The notes under the pieces: generated by a model
Seen by the model: only the letters and a program-made list of their open reading frames with translations
Databases searched by the model: none
Told to the model about the DNA's origin: nothing
Source: Thalassoglobus neptunius
GTDB lineage: Bacteria; Planctomycetota; Planctomycetia; Planctomycetales; Planctomycetaceae
Assembly: GCF_007859735.1 (NCBI RefSeq)
Contig: NZ_SIHI01000019.1
Location: 1-63,808 of the forward strand
Reading direction: 5' to 3'
Length of the DNA stretch: 63,808 nt
Translations under genes and position numbers: made by a program
Shown: one piece after another, positions 49,652 through 61,000 of the stretch
Position numbering within the stretch: position 1 is the stretch's first letter
Layout of the letters: every line of letters begins with the position of its first letter

Positions 49652-51004
49652 ATGAGCAAATCGACCGACATCCGTGTCGTTGACGCGATCCTCACCACAG
49701 AAGAATTTCCATTTCGAACGCCCCTGAAGTTTGGTGGGCGGGTGATGGACAAGCATCGCGTGATCAACGTTCAGGTCACTGTTGAAGACCGGGCGGGAAA
49801 TCATGCAATCGGGCTGGGGAGCATGCCGATTGGAAATGTCTGGGCGTGGCCGTCCGATGTTGTTTCGGCAGAGCAGGCGGAAGCGGCGATGGAAGCCTTC
49901 GCGACGCGTGTCGTTCGACTGACGGACTCGCTGGACGAATTCGGACACCCGATCGATCTCATCTATCACGTCTCTGCGGAATACTTTCATCAGGCAAAAG
50001 TGGTCGCGGAACTTCATGGGCTGGACGAGCCGGTTCCGGAATTAGCCCAACTGGTCGCCGCCAGTCCTCTCGATGCTGCTCTCCACGATGCATTCGGGAA
50101 GGTGCATGATCTCAATTCGTACAACATGCTCTCCAAAGAGTTTATGAGTCGGGATCTTTCCGAATACCTCGACGAGCAATTTGAGGGCGAATATCTCGAT
50201 CGGTATACGCTTCGTGACCCGAAAGAACGGTTGCCGCTGTATCATCTTGTCGGAGCGCTCGATCCATTGACCGAGGCGGACATTGAGAAACGGATTGATG
50301 ATGGGTTGCCGGAGACGCTTCCAGAATGGATCGCTGCCGACGGTCTGACTCATCTCAAAATTAAACTGAACGGTGACAATCTCGATTGGGACGTCAATCG
50401 TGTCCTCGATGTCGATCGCGTCGCATCGGCTGCTCAAGAAGCTCGTGGTTGCAGCGAATGGTTCTATTCAGCCGACTTCAACGAGAAGTGCGAGAACGTC
50501 GACTATGTGTTGGGATTCCTGAATCGAGTTCGTGAATCGTCCCCGCAGGCTTACGATCGAATTCAATATCTCGAGCAACCGACCAATCGGAATCTTGCGG
50601 AGCACCCGGAAAACAAGATGCACGAAGCGGCGAAGCTCAAGCCAGTTGTGATTGATGAGTCTCTGGTCGACTACGAATCACTGCTGCTCGCGAGAGAGCT
50701 CGGGTATAGCGGAGTTGCACTCAAAGCTTGCAAAGGGCACACCGAGGCACTCTTCGCAGCTGCGGCCGCCCAGAAGTTCGGAATGTTTCTGTGCGTGCAG
50801 GATCTCACCTGTCCCGGTTATTCGTTTCTGCACTCGGCAAGTCTGGCAGCTCGATTTCCAACGGTTGCAGCCATTGAAGGCAACGGTCGACAGTATTGCC
50901 CGAGTGCCAACCGCGTGTGGGAACATCAGTATCCGAGCATGTTCGAAATTACCGATGGAACAGTTGGGACCGGTGTTCTGAACGAAGTCGGTTTAGGGAT
51001 GTGA
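49652..51004 (+). CDS. Enolase-superfamily (mandelate racemase/muconate lactonizing) enzyme (450 aa)
   Basis: Residues 1-150 form the capping domain. The barrel carries THLKIKLNG (KxK acid/base at about 230), then metal ligands in FYSADFNE, YLEQPT and VVIDES, and a second lysine in GVALKACKGHTEAL. This set is typical of the MLE subgroup, which abstracts an alpha proton next to a carboxylate. The substrate cannot be read from sequence. It is monocistronic, cytoplasmic and longer than the usual 370-400 residues because of an enlarged cap. Confidence 0.8.
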   Translation: MSKSTDIRVVDAILTTEEFPFRTPLKFGGRVMDKHRVINVQVTVEDRAGNHAIGLGSMPIGNVWAWPSDVVSAEQAEAAMEAFATRVVRLTDSLDEFGHPIDLIYHVSAEYFHQAKVVAELHGLDEPVPELAQLVAASPLDAALHDAFGKVHDLNSYNMLSKEFMSRDLSEYLDEQFEGEYLDRYTLRDPKERLPLYHLVGALDPLTEADIEKRIDDGLPETLPEWIAADGLTHLKIKLNGDNLDWDVNRVLDVDRVASAAQEARGCSEWFYSADFNEKCENVDYVLGFLNRVRESSPQAYDRIQYLEQPTNRNLAEHPENKMHEAAKLKPVVIDESLVDYESLLLARELGYSGVALKACKGHTEALFAAAAAQKFGMFLCVQDLTCPGYSFLHSASLAARFPTVAAIEGNGRQYCPSANRVWEHQYPSMFEITDGTVGTGVLNEVGLGM

Positions 51005-51165
51005 ACTCGCCGGCTCTCGTCGATGTTTGACTTTCGGGATGCAGATCTGACGGGTGAGGATTCATCTCCCGACGACGGCAACTGCAATCGATGTTGACCG
51101 GAGATCCTTCCTTCAAGTTCTTGCAGTCTGTGCGGCTGCTGTGTGAACGTGCTCGATTCTTCTGC

Positions 51166-52305
51166 TCACTGCTGATATTTGTTCACGAAGCTGCGGTCGA
51201 TCCAGTTCTTCAAGTGCAGTGCCCACGCTCCCTGGAACGAGATGCCGTGCCACACTCCCGCAGCTGACCCATTTCCGAAGTTCATCAGCTTCAGGAAATT
51301 CTCTTGAGGCGAAAACTTCTTGAGGCTGTCCTCTTTGAGCAGGCGTTGAAGATTGTCCCACAAGAGCGGTCCCTGTCTCACGGCATAAACACCAGCTTTC
51401 GGGACGGATTTTTTCTGAATGGACCCGGAATCGCCGACCGCGAAGATCGGTTCTTCTGAAGTCGATTGCAGAGATTCCTCCGTGAGAAGGAATCCTCTCT
51501 CGTCTTGAGGAAGTTCTAGTTGGCAAAGAAGTGACGGAGCGGCAGCCCCGGACGCAAGGATGGCGAGGTTGTTCCCGATCGTCCGATCATTTTCGAGGTG
51601 CAGTGCTCCGATTGAAATCTCCCGGACGCGATGGCCGGTTGCTAGGCGGACTTGTCTCTGTTCCAGTTCTTTGCGGACTCGATGACGAAAGCCTGACGAT
51701 TCTGTTTGCAGGATTTCTTCGGCGTCGTGGACGAGTGTTAGCTCAAAAGGGATCTCGCGAGCTGTTTGAGAGAGCCGGGCTTGCAGGCAAAGTGCGATTT
51801 CGCATCCCGCCATTCCGCCTCCGATGATGGAGATTCGGATTGGCTCAGAGCGATTTTGGAAACGAAGTCGATCGAGCCGGTCGTTCAAGCGTTGCGTGAA
51901 GTCCTGCATTGGCTTGATTGACAGGCAGGCCGGAGGAGCGATTTCAATCCCTTCTGTTGCGGGAATGGAACCGATTCCGACGGACAGAACGTCGAATGCG
52001 ACTTTCGTTCCGTCGGCGAGAACGAGGTTGCGACCACTGCGGTGAGTGATATGACCGAGGATCAATTGTGCTCCGGCCCAGTCGCAAAGTCGCTGGAGAT
52101 CGATTTGGGCAGCTTGCAGCGGAAACTGACCCGCGAGCACTCCGGGAAGCATTCCCGAGTAAACGGTCGTCGGAAAGTTTGAGATGCAGACGAGTCGGGT
52201 GTCAGGAATCGGATTGTGTTTCCAGTTCCTGACGATGTGCGCATGAGTATGTCCGACACCCAGCAGAAGAATCGTCTTCGTGTGCTTTGTGTCGGACATG
52301 TTCAA
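51166..52305 (-). CDS. FAD-dependent pyridine-nucleotide oxidoreductase (SelD-associated / NDH-2-like) (379 aa)
   Basis: Begins with a dinucleotide-binding strand TILLLGVGHTHAHIVRNW, whose GHTHAHI form is typical of the oxidoreductase that is fused to, or next to, selenophosphate synthetase. A second Rossmann motif is ISIIGGGMAGCEIALCL (about 165) and the FAD-contact box is EPIFAVGDSGSI (about 290). It is probably a membrane-associated NADH or sulfide-type dehydrogenase. No selD lies in the window. It follows ATP sulfurylase by 20 nt and is probably co-transcribed. Confidence 0.75.
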   Translation of the reverse strand: MNMSDTKHTKTILLLGVGHTHAHIVRNWKHNPIPDTRLVCISNFPTTVYSGMLPGVLAGQFPLQAAQIDLQRLCDWAGAQLILGHITHRSGRNLVLADGTKVAFDVLSVGIGSIPATEGIEIAPPACLSIKPMQDFTQRLNDRLDRLRFQNRSEPIRISIIGGGMAGCEIALCLQARLSQTAREIPFELTLVHDAEEILQTESSGFRHRVRKELEQRQVRLATGHRVREISIGALHLENDRTIGNNLAILASGAAAPSLLCQLELPQDERGFLLTEESLQSTSEEPIFAVGDSGSIQKKSVPKAGVYAVRQGPLLWDNLQRLLKEDSLKKFSPQENFLKLMNFGNGSAAGVWHGISFQGAWALHLKNWIDRSFVNKYQQ

Positions 52306-52325
52306 TGCGTCGTTATTGAGGGCGA

Positions 52326-53585
52326 CTACTGTTTCATCGCTTCAGCAAGAATGCGAGAGGTTGTTTCCCGCATGATGCGTGGATCGACGAGTTCGCCTTT
52401 TTGCAGTGTCGCTCGGACGTCTTTTCCGGAGATGAAGACAGGCTTTTCGTCGGAGTGGTTTTCCATCAGGTCGACGCGTCCCATCGACTCGTAGAACGCC
52501 GCGAAGCCGACTTTGACCGGTTCGATCAGCAGTTCACCGTCGAGCTTGTCAAAGATTTCGTGAGCATCGAAATCTCCCCAGATCGCTGTTCCGTCTGAGA
52601 ATGGAACGTCTGCGTGTTTCCGTCCGATCACGATGTTTGTGTAACCCATGTTCTGGCGGTAAATGGCATGCATGATGGCCTCTTTCGGGCCGCCGTAGAA
52701 CATTTTGATGTCGAGTCCGAGAAGCTTAACGCGATCCGGAACAGAGTCGTCGCGGCTTCCCCAGAGTTCGGCGTCGCTGTCGCCGTCGCCGAGGGCTCGT
52801 TCGCTGATGAGCTTCTCGTAGGTCTTCATTCGAATTTCGGCGTTGACGTCGTCGCCTTTTGTTTCGCCGATCAACGGATTCAGAACAGCACCCGCGTTCT
52901 TGCCTTGCTTCATGAGCACTTCAAGAGCGTAGACGAGGGCGTATTCGTGGGCACGGTGAAGTGGATTGCGTGTCTGGAATGCGACAACTGCATCCCAACC
53001 GGTTTCGCCGATCAGCTTGCGAACTTCGCGTGGTGTGAGGACGTACTGGCCGAAGTTTGGATTCTTGGGCTGCGGCAGTGCTCGGATTTCCCCACCGATG
53101 AGGTGAGTCTTGTCTGCGTCGGTTCCTTTCAGAACCATATCGGCACCGGGATGGTCGGTTCGATCGGTCAGATAGACGGAAGAAATGTAAGCCTGCTTAT
53201 CCCACTCGTACACGTCGTTGATGTCGAGGGTCGCAACGATTTCCCCTTCAGGATTCGTCAGAGCGACTTTCGTTCCCGCTTTGAGAGTTGCAGCAGTCTC
53301 ACCGGTCACAGGAAACGCAATTGGAATTGTCCAAGCGTACTTCTTACCATTGTTGACAATGACAGACTCACTGAGCACTCTGTCGTAGGTTTCCTTGTTC
53401 ATCGGACCGGTGAGAGGACTGAGTGTCCCGTCAGCGAAACGGTAAACGGTCGACAAGTCAGCTGCGGAGACAGGAACCTTTGGAAGGGTGGCTGCTTCTG
53501 CTTTGAAAGAATCAATATCAGCAGCTGCGACTGTGCAGCAAACGGGCTCCGAAAGGCCTCCGTGTGGAGCGATGAGATCAGCCAT
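52326..53585 (-). CDS. sat: Sulfate adenylyltransferase (ATP sulfurylase)
   Basis: Forms adenosine-5'-phosphosulfate from ATP and sulfate for assimilation, or the reverse. Diagnostic motifs: [15 protein letters not shown] (nucleotide-binding QTRNPxHRAHE, about residue 205), then [20 protein letters not shown] and [11 protein letters not shown] (GRDHAGV-like box). Length (419) matches the homo-oligomeric Sat type without an APS-kinase domain. It leads the FAD oxidoreductase in a two-gene unit. Confidence 0.9.
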   Translation of the reverse strand: MADLIAPHGGLSEPVCCTVAAADIDSFKAEAATLPKVPVSAADLSTVYRFADGTLSPLTGPMNKETYDRVLSESVIVNNGKKYAWTIPIAFPVTGETAATLKAGTKVALTNPEGEIVATLDINDVYEWDKQAYISSVYLTDRTDHPGADMVLKGTDADKTHLIGGEIRALPQPKNPNFGQYVLTPREVRKLIGETGWDAVVAFQTRNPLHRAHEYALVYALEVLMKQGKNAGAVLNPLIGETKGDDVNAEIRMKTYEKLISERALGDGDSDAELWGSRDDSVPDRVKLLGLDIKMFYGGPKEAIMHAIYRQNMGYTNIVIGRKHADVPFSDGTAIWGDFDAHEIFDKLDGELLIEPVKVGFAAFYESMGRVDLMENHSDEKPVFISGKDVRATLQKGELVDPRIMRETTSRILAEAMKQ

Positions 53586-53839
53586 GGCTTAAGTTCCTAA
53601 AGTGAGTTTTTGCAGTTGGATGGACCATTCCTGCGCTTGTGAAATATTGTTTTTGAAAGACCTGTTTGAGACGCGAGACTAGGGCATGCCGGATTGACCG
53701 TCAAGACCGGTGAAATCCTGAGTTCGAACCGATTCGCAACGATTGAATTGCTCTTTGCGGAAGCGGTTGGGAAGCTATCGTTTGCACAATGACGGCCGAG
53801 CCCGTCCCAGGTTTGAGAATCAATGATTGAGGGGCAGTG

Positions 53840-54556
53840 ATGCCATATCCCCCGAACTGGATGCTACGACAGATCCTGGCTCCAGTGATCCGGCCCGCAA
53901 CACGCCTGATCATCGGGATGTTGGCTATTCCGATTCTTCGACTCCTGCGAAAAAAAGTCGCACGGACGAAAGAGTGGGACGATGAGTTTGAGAAAGATGT
54001 TGAGCAATGGTTCCGCAGCTCGCTTCTTCTTTTCTTCGCCACGAAAAACGTGGAACTGTGGTTGGGGTCCTGGCTGGATCTCAAGTTCAATTTCACGCTC
54101 GACCACTGGTGGGTGACCGCTGGCCGGCTTCTACTGGCAGTCGGAGTGGTGGAGTCGATGCCCGATCAGGAACTGTTCTCGATCGTCCATCCCGGTCCTC
54201 CGCGTCTCAAATGGGTGAAAGAACGCGGGATCTTCGGAAACATTTCCGATCAGTTTCGACCGATGCTTCGAGGACTTGTCTGTCAGCATTTGAATCGCTC
54301 TTCCCCGGTTCTGGCGATTATGGCAGCGATCATGGGGGGAACCGTTGGTTGGGTCTGCTATGCGATGGCGATCACTCAATATCTGATTATCGGGTTGGTC
54401 ACCTCCCGGGATAAAGCCCGAGATGTGCTGTCTGAGTTCGATCGGCAGGTGGCTCGGCGACGTCAGGAACTCGTCGAGGAATTCGAGATCGAAGGAGAGA
54501 GTTCGACTGACGAAGAACTTCCGGAACCTTCAGAAAGTGATCCGAAAGCCATTTAG
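53840..54556 (+). CDS. Membrane-associated hypothetical protein (238 aa)
   Basis: ATG 53840 has GAGG 7 nt upstream. An N-terminal amphipathic/hydrophobic part (LIIGMLAIPILRLL), a central hydrophobic patch (WWVTAGRLLLAVGVV) and a clear membrane helix (VLAIMAAIMGGTVGWVCYAM) are followed by an acidic charged tail (EEFEIEGESSTDEELPEP). No family is recognised. It is probably an inner-membrane protein. It precedes the asparagine synthetase by about 240 bp without gene evidence. Confidence 0.65.
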   Translation: MPYPPNWMLRQILAPVIRPATRLIIGMLAIPILRLLRKKVARTKEWDDEFEKDVEQWFRSSLLLFFATKNVELWLGSWLDLKFNFTLDHWWVTAGRLLLAVGVVESMPDQELFSIVHPGPPRLKWVKERGIFGNISDQFRPMLRGLVCQHLNRSSPVLAIMAAIMGGTVGWVCYAMAITQYLIIGLVTSRDKARDVLSEFDRQVARRRQELVEEFEIEGESSTDEELPEPSESDPKAI

Positions 54557-54793
54557 AGCAAGTTGCTCTTTCCTGTGTACTCGCTTGCGCTGTTTCATCA
54601 GATCAAACGCTACGTTCGCTCGTGCGAGTGAGTGCAAACCAAATCAAAAAATGCTCTCGTGAGCTTCTCTTCGACTTGTTCATTAAGACGAAAACAGTTT
54701 TCGGTCGAGATCTTGAGTTTCAAACTGTCAGAATTGAGTCCCCATCGACTACGATTCTTCGACAGAACACAGTGACTTGGGAAGTGATCGGAT

Positions 54794-56755
54794 ATGTGTG
54801 GAATCGCGGGCGGAGTCTGGTCCGCCAACTCGGAGCCCTTGAGTCGAAGCCAACTGGAGAAAATGCTCCACGCGATCCGTCATCGCGGTCCAGACGATTA
54901 TGGCGTCTATTTTTCGGCGTCTGAAGGAAACGGTAACGAAAACGATCCGCCGTCCGCATCGGCAGCACTCGGGCATCGCCGACTTTCGATCATCGACCTG
55001 AGCGGTGGCCGGCAACCTCTTTCGAATGAAGACGGAACCATCTGGGTTTCGTTCAATGGAGAAATCTACAACTACCGAGAATTGCGCAAGGAACTGATCC
55101 ATCAGGGACATGTGTTCCGGACTGATTCGGATACAGAAGTGATCGTTCACCTGTACGAGGAGTACGGGGTTCGCTGTGTCGACAAAATGCGGGGAATGTT
55201 CGTCTTCGCCGTTTGGGATGAATCCCGTGAGCGACTTCTGCTCGCGCGTGATCGTCTCGGCCAGAAGCCGTTGTTCTATCGTCAGGAATCGGGGCGACTT
55301 TTATTTGCGAGCGAACTGAAGGCGATTCTTGAAGTCTCGGGAATTCCGCTGCAAGTCAATCGGCAGGCGATTGATCTCTATCTGACATATCAGTACATCC
55401 CGCATCCGACTTCGATCCTCTCGGGATTTCAGAAACTTCCTCCGGCGTCGATTGCGGTTTATGAGCGGAATGAACTGACCGTCGAACGGTACTGGAAGCC
55501 ACCATACGATGATCCGATCGAAGCGACTCCTGCCGCTCGCAGCGAAGCGCTCGCAGAACTTCGAGAGACGTTGACCGAAGCGGTGCGATTGAGGATGCGG
55601 TCAGATGTCCCGCTCGGGGCGTTTCTGTCCGGAGGGATTGACTCGACGATCATTGCGGGGCTGATGCAGTCGTTGTCGGAGAAACCTGTTCACACGTTTT
55701 CAATTGGCTTCCCGGTCCACGAATATGACGAACGTGCATATGCTCGGGAAGCAGCCAAATTTCTCGGAACCGAACATCACGAGTTTCTCGTTGATCCGTC
55801 GGCATTGGAAACACTGTCGACGCTGATTTGGCACTATGACGAACCTTTCAGCGACAGTTCCGCGATTCCGACGATGGCTTTGTCTGAAGTGACCCGAAAG
55901 ATCGTGACGGTCGCGTTGTCCGGAGATGGAAGCGACGAACTCTTCGCCGGGTATCATCGGTATCGGGCTGTCGATCTCGCGGGAAAAGCTGATTGGCTGC
56001 CCCGACCCGTAAAGGCTGCTCTGGCTGCGAAGATCTGGCAGAAGATTCCGACCTCAACTCGCCAACGTTCTCTCGGTCGTCGCGCGAAGCGATTTATTGC
56101 CGCACTTGGACAATCTCCGGAACGACGCTACTTGCGCTGGATCGGAATCTTCGATGAGGATTCCCGACACAATCTCTACACGCGGGAATTTCAGGAGTCG
56201 CTGGACGGATTCGATAGCGGAGATTTCATCGATGACGCCTATGCGGAATACCCGAATCGCGACTTTCTCACGCGAACAACGGCGGTCGATGTGCTGACAT
56301 ATCTTCCCTGCGATATCCTGTCGAAAGTCGATATTGCAAGCATGTGTCACAGCCTCGAAGCACGAAGCCCGTTTCTCGATCATCACGTTGTCGAACTCGC
56401 AGCTCGGATGCCAGCAGAGTGGAAATATTCGAACGGGAAGGGGAAGCAAATTCTCATCGAAGCGTTCTCCGATCTGATTCCCGAATCGATTCAGAATCGT
56501 TCGAAGATGGGATTCGGAGTTCCGATTGATCACTGGTTCCGCAATGAACTCAAACCGTTGATGAAGGAAACCCTTCTGTCGGACCGCTGTCTCGATCGGG
56601 GTTACTTTCGCCCGGACGCACTCAAGTTGATGATCGACGAACACCTCAATGGCCGATGGGATCACTCTTATCGATTGTGGAATCTTGTGTGTCTTGAACA
56701 CTGGCACCGCGTCTTTCTGGAAGGAGCCCGACCCGAGGAAGCTGTCCCGGTATGA
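54794..56755 (+). CDS. asnB: Asparagine synthetase (glutamine-hydrolysing)
   Basis: The N-terminal glutaminase (class II) starts MCGIAGG with nucleophile Cys2 and continues with RHRGPDDYG and SFNGEIYNY. The synthetase domain has the PP-loop SGGIDSTIIAGL (about residue 277) and LSGDGSDELFAGYHRY (about 380). 653 residues is in the range of the AsnB-type used in polysaccharide and glycoprotein clusters. Its stop overlaps the glycosyltransferase start by 4 nt, which suggests a role in glycan modification rather than only asparagine supply. Confidence 0.9.
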   Translation: MCGIAGGVWSANSEPLSRSQLEKMLHAIRHRGPDDYGVYFSASEGNGNENDPPSASAALGHRRLSIIDLSGGRQPLSNEDGTIWVSFNGEIYNYRELRKELIHQGHVFRTDSDTEVIVHLYEEYGVRCVDKMRGMFVFAVWDESRERLLLARDRLGQKPLFYRQESGRLLFASELKAILEVSGIPLQVNRQAIDLYLTYQYIPHPTSILSGFQKLPPASIAVYERNELTVERYWKPPYDDPIEATPAARSEALAELRETLTEAVRLRMRSDVPLGAFLSGGIDSTIIAGLMQSLSEKPVHTFSIGFPVHEYDERAYAREAAKFLGTEHHEFLVDPSALETLSTLIWHYDEPFSDSSAIPTMALSEVTRKIVTVALSGDGSDELFAGYHRYRAVDLAGKADWLPRPVKAALAAKIWQKIPTSTRQRSLGRRAKRFIAALGQSPERRYLRWIGIFDEDSRHNLYTREFQESLDGFDSGDFIDDAYAEYPNRDFLTRTTAVDVLTYLPCDILSKVDIASMCHSLEARSPFLDHHVVELAARMPAEWKYSNGKGKQILIEAFSDLIPESIQNRSKMGFGVPIDHWFRNELKPLMKETLLSDRCLDRGYFRPDALKLMIDEHLNGRWDHSYRLWNLVCLEHWHRVFLEGARPEEAVPV

Positions 56756-58023
56756 CGGAATCGCAAGTCATTCATCGACGCTGGCTGATCGCCATCCTGT
56801 TGACAGCACTCGTGCTTCGCGTTGGCGGAGTGGTGTTGCTTCAACAGCGACTCGATGCGAACGGGCAACAATTTTTGATCGCTGGGGATGCCGAAGGTTA
56901 TTGGCTGCTCGGGCAGAAAATTGTCGAAGGCGAAGACTACGCGATTCATACGCCGCCTCGATATGTCCATCGCATGCCCGGATTTCCGCTCTTGCTCGCT
57001 TCGATCATGGCGGTCTTCGGCCAACAGTTTCTTCCGGCCAGAATCGTCCTCGCATTGATTGCGACGTTCGCGTGCCTGCTGGTCTACTGGCTCGGTAAAC
57101 GAATCGGGACTGAGCGAACCGGCCTCATCGCTGCCGCAATTGTCGCTGTGTCTCCAACGTTTGTCGGGTTTTCCGGGTTGATACTCTCGGAAACAGCGTT
57201 CAGCGTCGCTTTGCTTCTTGCTTCGCTCGCATGTGAACGATTGGGACGGCTGATTTCTTCGGCAACAAGTACATTGTTTGCGGTATTGCAACAGGCTCTC
57301 TGGGTGGGAATTGCCTTTGGCATCGGAGTCTATTTGAAGCCAAGCTGGATTCTTGCAGCTCCGTTGCTGGGCGGGGCAATGATCCTGTTGCTGAGGCCGA
57401 AAGTCCGAACGTTCGCATCGGCAGCGATGATTCTGTTTGCGATGTTGATGACTCTGGTGCCGTGGGGCATTCGAAACGAACGCGTTTCCGGTCACTTCAC
57501 ACTCACAACATTTTGGATGGGACCGAGTTTGTACGACGGAGTTCAACCCGGAGCGAATGGAGAAAGCGATATGCGTTTCTTCGACGATGACGGGCTGACT
57601 CAAGAAATGACTGAGTATGAAGTCGATCAAGAGTACCGAAAACGTTCTCGAGAACTGATTCTTGCCGATCCTCTCCGGATTGCCCATTTGTCCTGGTTGA
57701 AGTTTGTTCGGTACTGGAATCTGTGGCCGAACGCAGACCAGTTTCAATCATGGTCGCTCAAAAGTTTACTTGGCTTGTTCTATTTGCCTGTTTTGACATT
57801 TTCGGTCTACGGTGCGTGGGTCCATCGGGGCCAATACTGGTCTATGGTCATTTGCCTTGGCCCGGTACTCTACTTCATGTTGATTCACCTGGTCTTTGTC
57901 AGTTCTCTGCGATATCGCCTGCCTGGGGAATACCCGATGCTCGTCATGACAGCTTTGGGAATCGAGGCGGTTTTATTCAGAGCCGGACAATCGCGACCGA
58001 AATTGGAGAATAACTCGGACTAA
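56752..58023 (+). CDS. GT-C fold glycosyltransferase, ArnT/PMT-like (423 aa)
   Basis: About ten membrane helices. The first luminal loop after WLIAILLTALVLRVGGVVLL holds the acidic GDAEGYWLLGQ, and RMPGFPLLLASIMAVFG follows: the pattern (D-x-x-x-Y ... PPGYP-like) of lipid-linked sugar transferases. The C-terminus ends with RYRLPGEYPML, the R-Y-R-x-P box of the family. It probably transfers a sugar from a polyprenyl carrier at the membrane. Co-translated with asnB. Confidence 0.75.
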   Translation: MTESQVIHRRWLIAILLTALVLRVGGVVLLQQRLDANGQQFLIAGDAEGYWLLGQKIVEGEDYAIHTPPRYVHRMPGFPLLLASIMAVFGQQFLPARIVLALIATFACLLVYWLGKRIGTERTGLIAAAIVAVSPTFVGFSGLILSETAFSVALLLASLACERLGRLISSATSTLFAVLQQALWVGIAFGIGVYLKPSWILAAPLLGGAMILLLRPKVRTFASAAMILFAMLMTLVPWGIRNERVSGHFTLTTFWMGPSLYDGVQPGANGESDMRFFDDDGLTQEMTEYEVDQEYRKRSRELILADPLRIAHLSWLKFVRYWNLWPNADQFQSWSLKSLLGLFYLPVLTFSVYGAWVHRGQYWSMVICLGPVLYFMLIHLVFVSSLRYRLPGEYPMLVMTALGIEAVLFRAGQSRPKLENNSD

Positions 58024-58027
58024 AATT

Positions 58028-61000
58028 GTGAGCTGGAACGGAATCCGCGAAACGCTGCAATGGATGCTGTTTCTGCTGTTGATCGGTGTGGTCGCAGCAG
58101 GGTACGGAGCGGCCCACTTTTGGTCGATGAAGGATGACCTGATCCGCACCACCGTGGACGGTGTCCTCTCTCGGATGTTTCCGACCTGCGAAGTCTCTTT
58201 CAAAACGGCCGAGCTTGCTTCTGACTCCGGCGTTGTCATTTCGGAGTTGATGTTACAGTCAAAAGTGACCGGCGCGCGACTTGTTTCTATTCCTCGCGTC
58301 AATATTCAGATCGACTCGACCGCGCTTCAGGAATCTCATTCGATTGTCGTTCGCTCGGTCGATCTGGAATCTCCGGTCCTCGAAGTCCTCCGGACGGCGG
58401 ATGGAGTGTGGTCCTGGACGGGCTTCACAACTTCCAGCCCGGAACAAACGTATTCTCCGGAGATTCGCGTTCGAAACGGTCAGATCCGATTGGGAATCGA
58501 ACAGATCTCTGGAGGCGTCATTCACGAGATCGACGGACGTGTGGTCGAGGCCAATCTGGTTCCAACGGCATGGAAAGCATTCGACATCACGGGCGCGCTG
58601 GCCGTCGAATCGCTGGGAACTCTCCAACTGGCGGGAAATCTTGACCTGAGAACATTGCGCTGGAATCTGCATGGCGACCTGGGTGATGTTCGCGTCGATG
58701 GTCCATTGATCGAGAAAGCGGCCCTGTTGATTCCGGATGTCGGGCGTCGTCTGGCTGAGTTGCAAAGTCAGTCACCGGTGATGCGAGACCGAATGAAATC
58801 AGAAGGACGTGATTCCCAGTTTGCTCTCGTTGGCGAAACTGTTGAGCAAGCGAGTCGGCGCGCACTCTTCCGTGCCGACTTGAACCTTCACTTCGAGGTG
58901 GGCCAACTCTCGGCGGAACATCCGTTGGATTACGAGTTGACCTCAGACTTCCGCAACGGGCAGATTTCCGAATTGCTGTTGCCGGTTCCTCTGTACGATG
59001 TCAGTGGCCGTTTCGAACTGACTCCAGACAAAATTGTCATCCGCCGTTTTGAAGGCAGAAACAACAGCGCCTCACTCTCTGTCGATGGATTCGCGTCACG
59101 TCTCGGCAATGACTGGAGCAAAGACTTTTCGATCAAGGCTCAGAATCTGCAGATCGACGAAAGACTCGAAACGGTCTTACCGGAATCGATGGCCGGTTTG
59201 TATCACCTGATTCATCCGCGGGGAGTCTTCGATCTCGACTTCGACGCAAGAATACAGCCGGGCGAAAACTGGACGTTTAAGCTGCGAAAGTTCACCGCAC
59301 GCGATTGTCAGGTGAAACACGAATACTTCCAGTATCCCGTTGACCAGATTCAGGGAGAGGTGACCCACGATCAGGGGCACTTTCACTTCAACCTTCGGGG
59401 CATGGCGGGCGATCGACCGGTCACTCTTCGTGGCACCAAAAGCGATGCAACCGGCCCCGGTGGAAGCGAATTCATCATTCAGGCCGAACGGATTCCCATC
59501 GACGACCGGTTGTTGAATTCTTTGCAGATGAAGAATCAGCAGGGAGCTCGGGAAGCGATTGAGTCGATGCAGATGGAAGGGGTGCTCGACGTCACCGCGA
59601 AGTTCGTCCAGGCAGCGACTCCCGGCGCAAAGTTCATGATGCAGCTGAACGCAGAAGTCAAACAGTCGACTGCGAACTACAAAGGGTTTCCTTATCAGCT
59701 GGAAGACTTTTCGGGGACGATCGAATACGACGCAGTCGAAACTCCGGTATGGCGATTTGACAATCTGAAAGCCCGGCACGGGCACGCTCATCTCAGCGGA
59801 CGAGGACTCCTCGACCTGACGCTCTCTCCGCCGGTCTTCGCTCTCGAATTCAATTGTGTTCGTGTTCCGATCGATGCGGATTTGGAAAAAGCATCCCGAG
59901 TCAGTGCTCCTCATCTGGAGCAATTGTGGAAAGACATCGACCTCAAAGGCACCGTTGATGTGGACCGCGTGCGAGTTGGCTGGCGACTTGGCGACACTCC
60001 CGAAATTACATTGCAGGGAATTCAATGGCGCGACGGAGCTTTCAAACCTGCCGATCTCCCGTATCGCTGGGAGAACGTGGTCGGAGCACTCGAATACGAT
60101 GGGAACCGCTTGCGAATTCATTCTTTGAACGGTTGGCACGGAGAGACCTATTTGCATGTCGATGGCTCAAAACCAGAGTCCCCCGCGTTTGTAGATGTCC
60201 CGGAGAATTCTGCAGTCGCCTGGCATATTCATATGGGCGATCTGCATTTGATGAAGTTGAATGTCGACGCGGAACTTCTTAAAGCTCTTCCTTCTGAACT
60301 CGCAATTTCGCTTGCGAGTCTCGACTTGCGAGGGCCGGTTGACCTGCACGTTCAGGCGGATCTTAAGGGATGGACATCACTTCCGGATGTCGTCACTGCC
60401 GACTGGGAACTCTTTGCGTCACTCGAGAACAACGACATTTACGCGGGGATTCCGATGACCGGAGTCACCGGGCGTGCGAAAGTCCAGCGAGGTGTCTGGG
60501 ACGGTCGGCATCTCTACATGGAAGGCTATCTTGAACTCGAATCCGTCACCGCACTTGGAATGACATTCAACGATGTGACAAGTCCGATGATCATTACCGA
60601 CGAACGGGCAATCGTTGGCCGGGCTGTCCCGAATCAGAAGCAGCTTGTGCATGCAGAATCGAACCCTTACCGCGAATCATCGCTCAAAGGGAACATCTAC
60701 CGAGGGCAGGTCGGGCTTGATTCTGAAGTGGTCTTCGCAGCCCGACCTGAATTGATTCAGTATCGCGGCGAAGTGAGCATTAAGGATGTCGAGCTTGCCG
60801 ACTGGGCGGCCGATCAGTTTCAGACAGCCCAAAGACTCAAAGGCATGGTCAACGGATGGATGGAGTTTCGAGGGATGGGCCCGTCGATGACAGCGACGAA
60901 AGGGAAGGGGTGGGTGAACATTTCACCCGCTGCGATCTATGAACTCCCGGCGTTTGCTCAGGTCTTCTCGCTTTTGAATTTTCGACCTGTCGGGAATACA

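Noticed and set aside
49259-50017. 252-residue minus-strand frame overlapping the enolase-superfamily gene
   Set aside because: Most of it is antisense to the well-supported gene at 49652. The outer 55 residues (from about 49424) might be a remnant, but there is no SD or family match.
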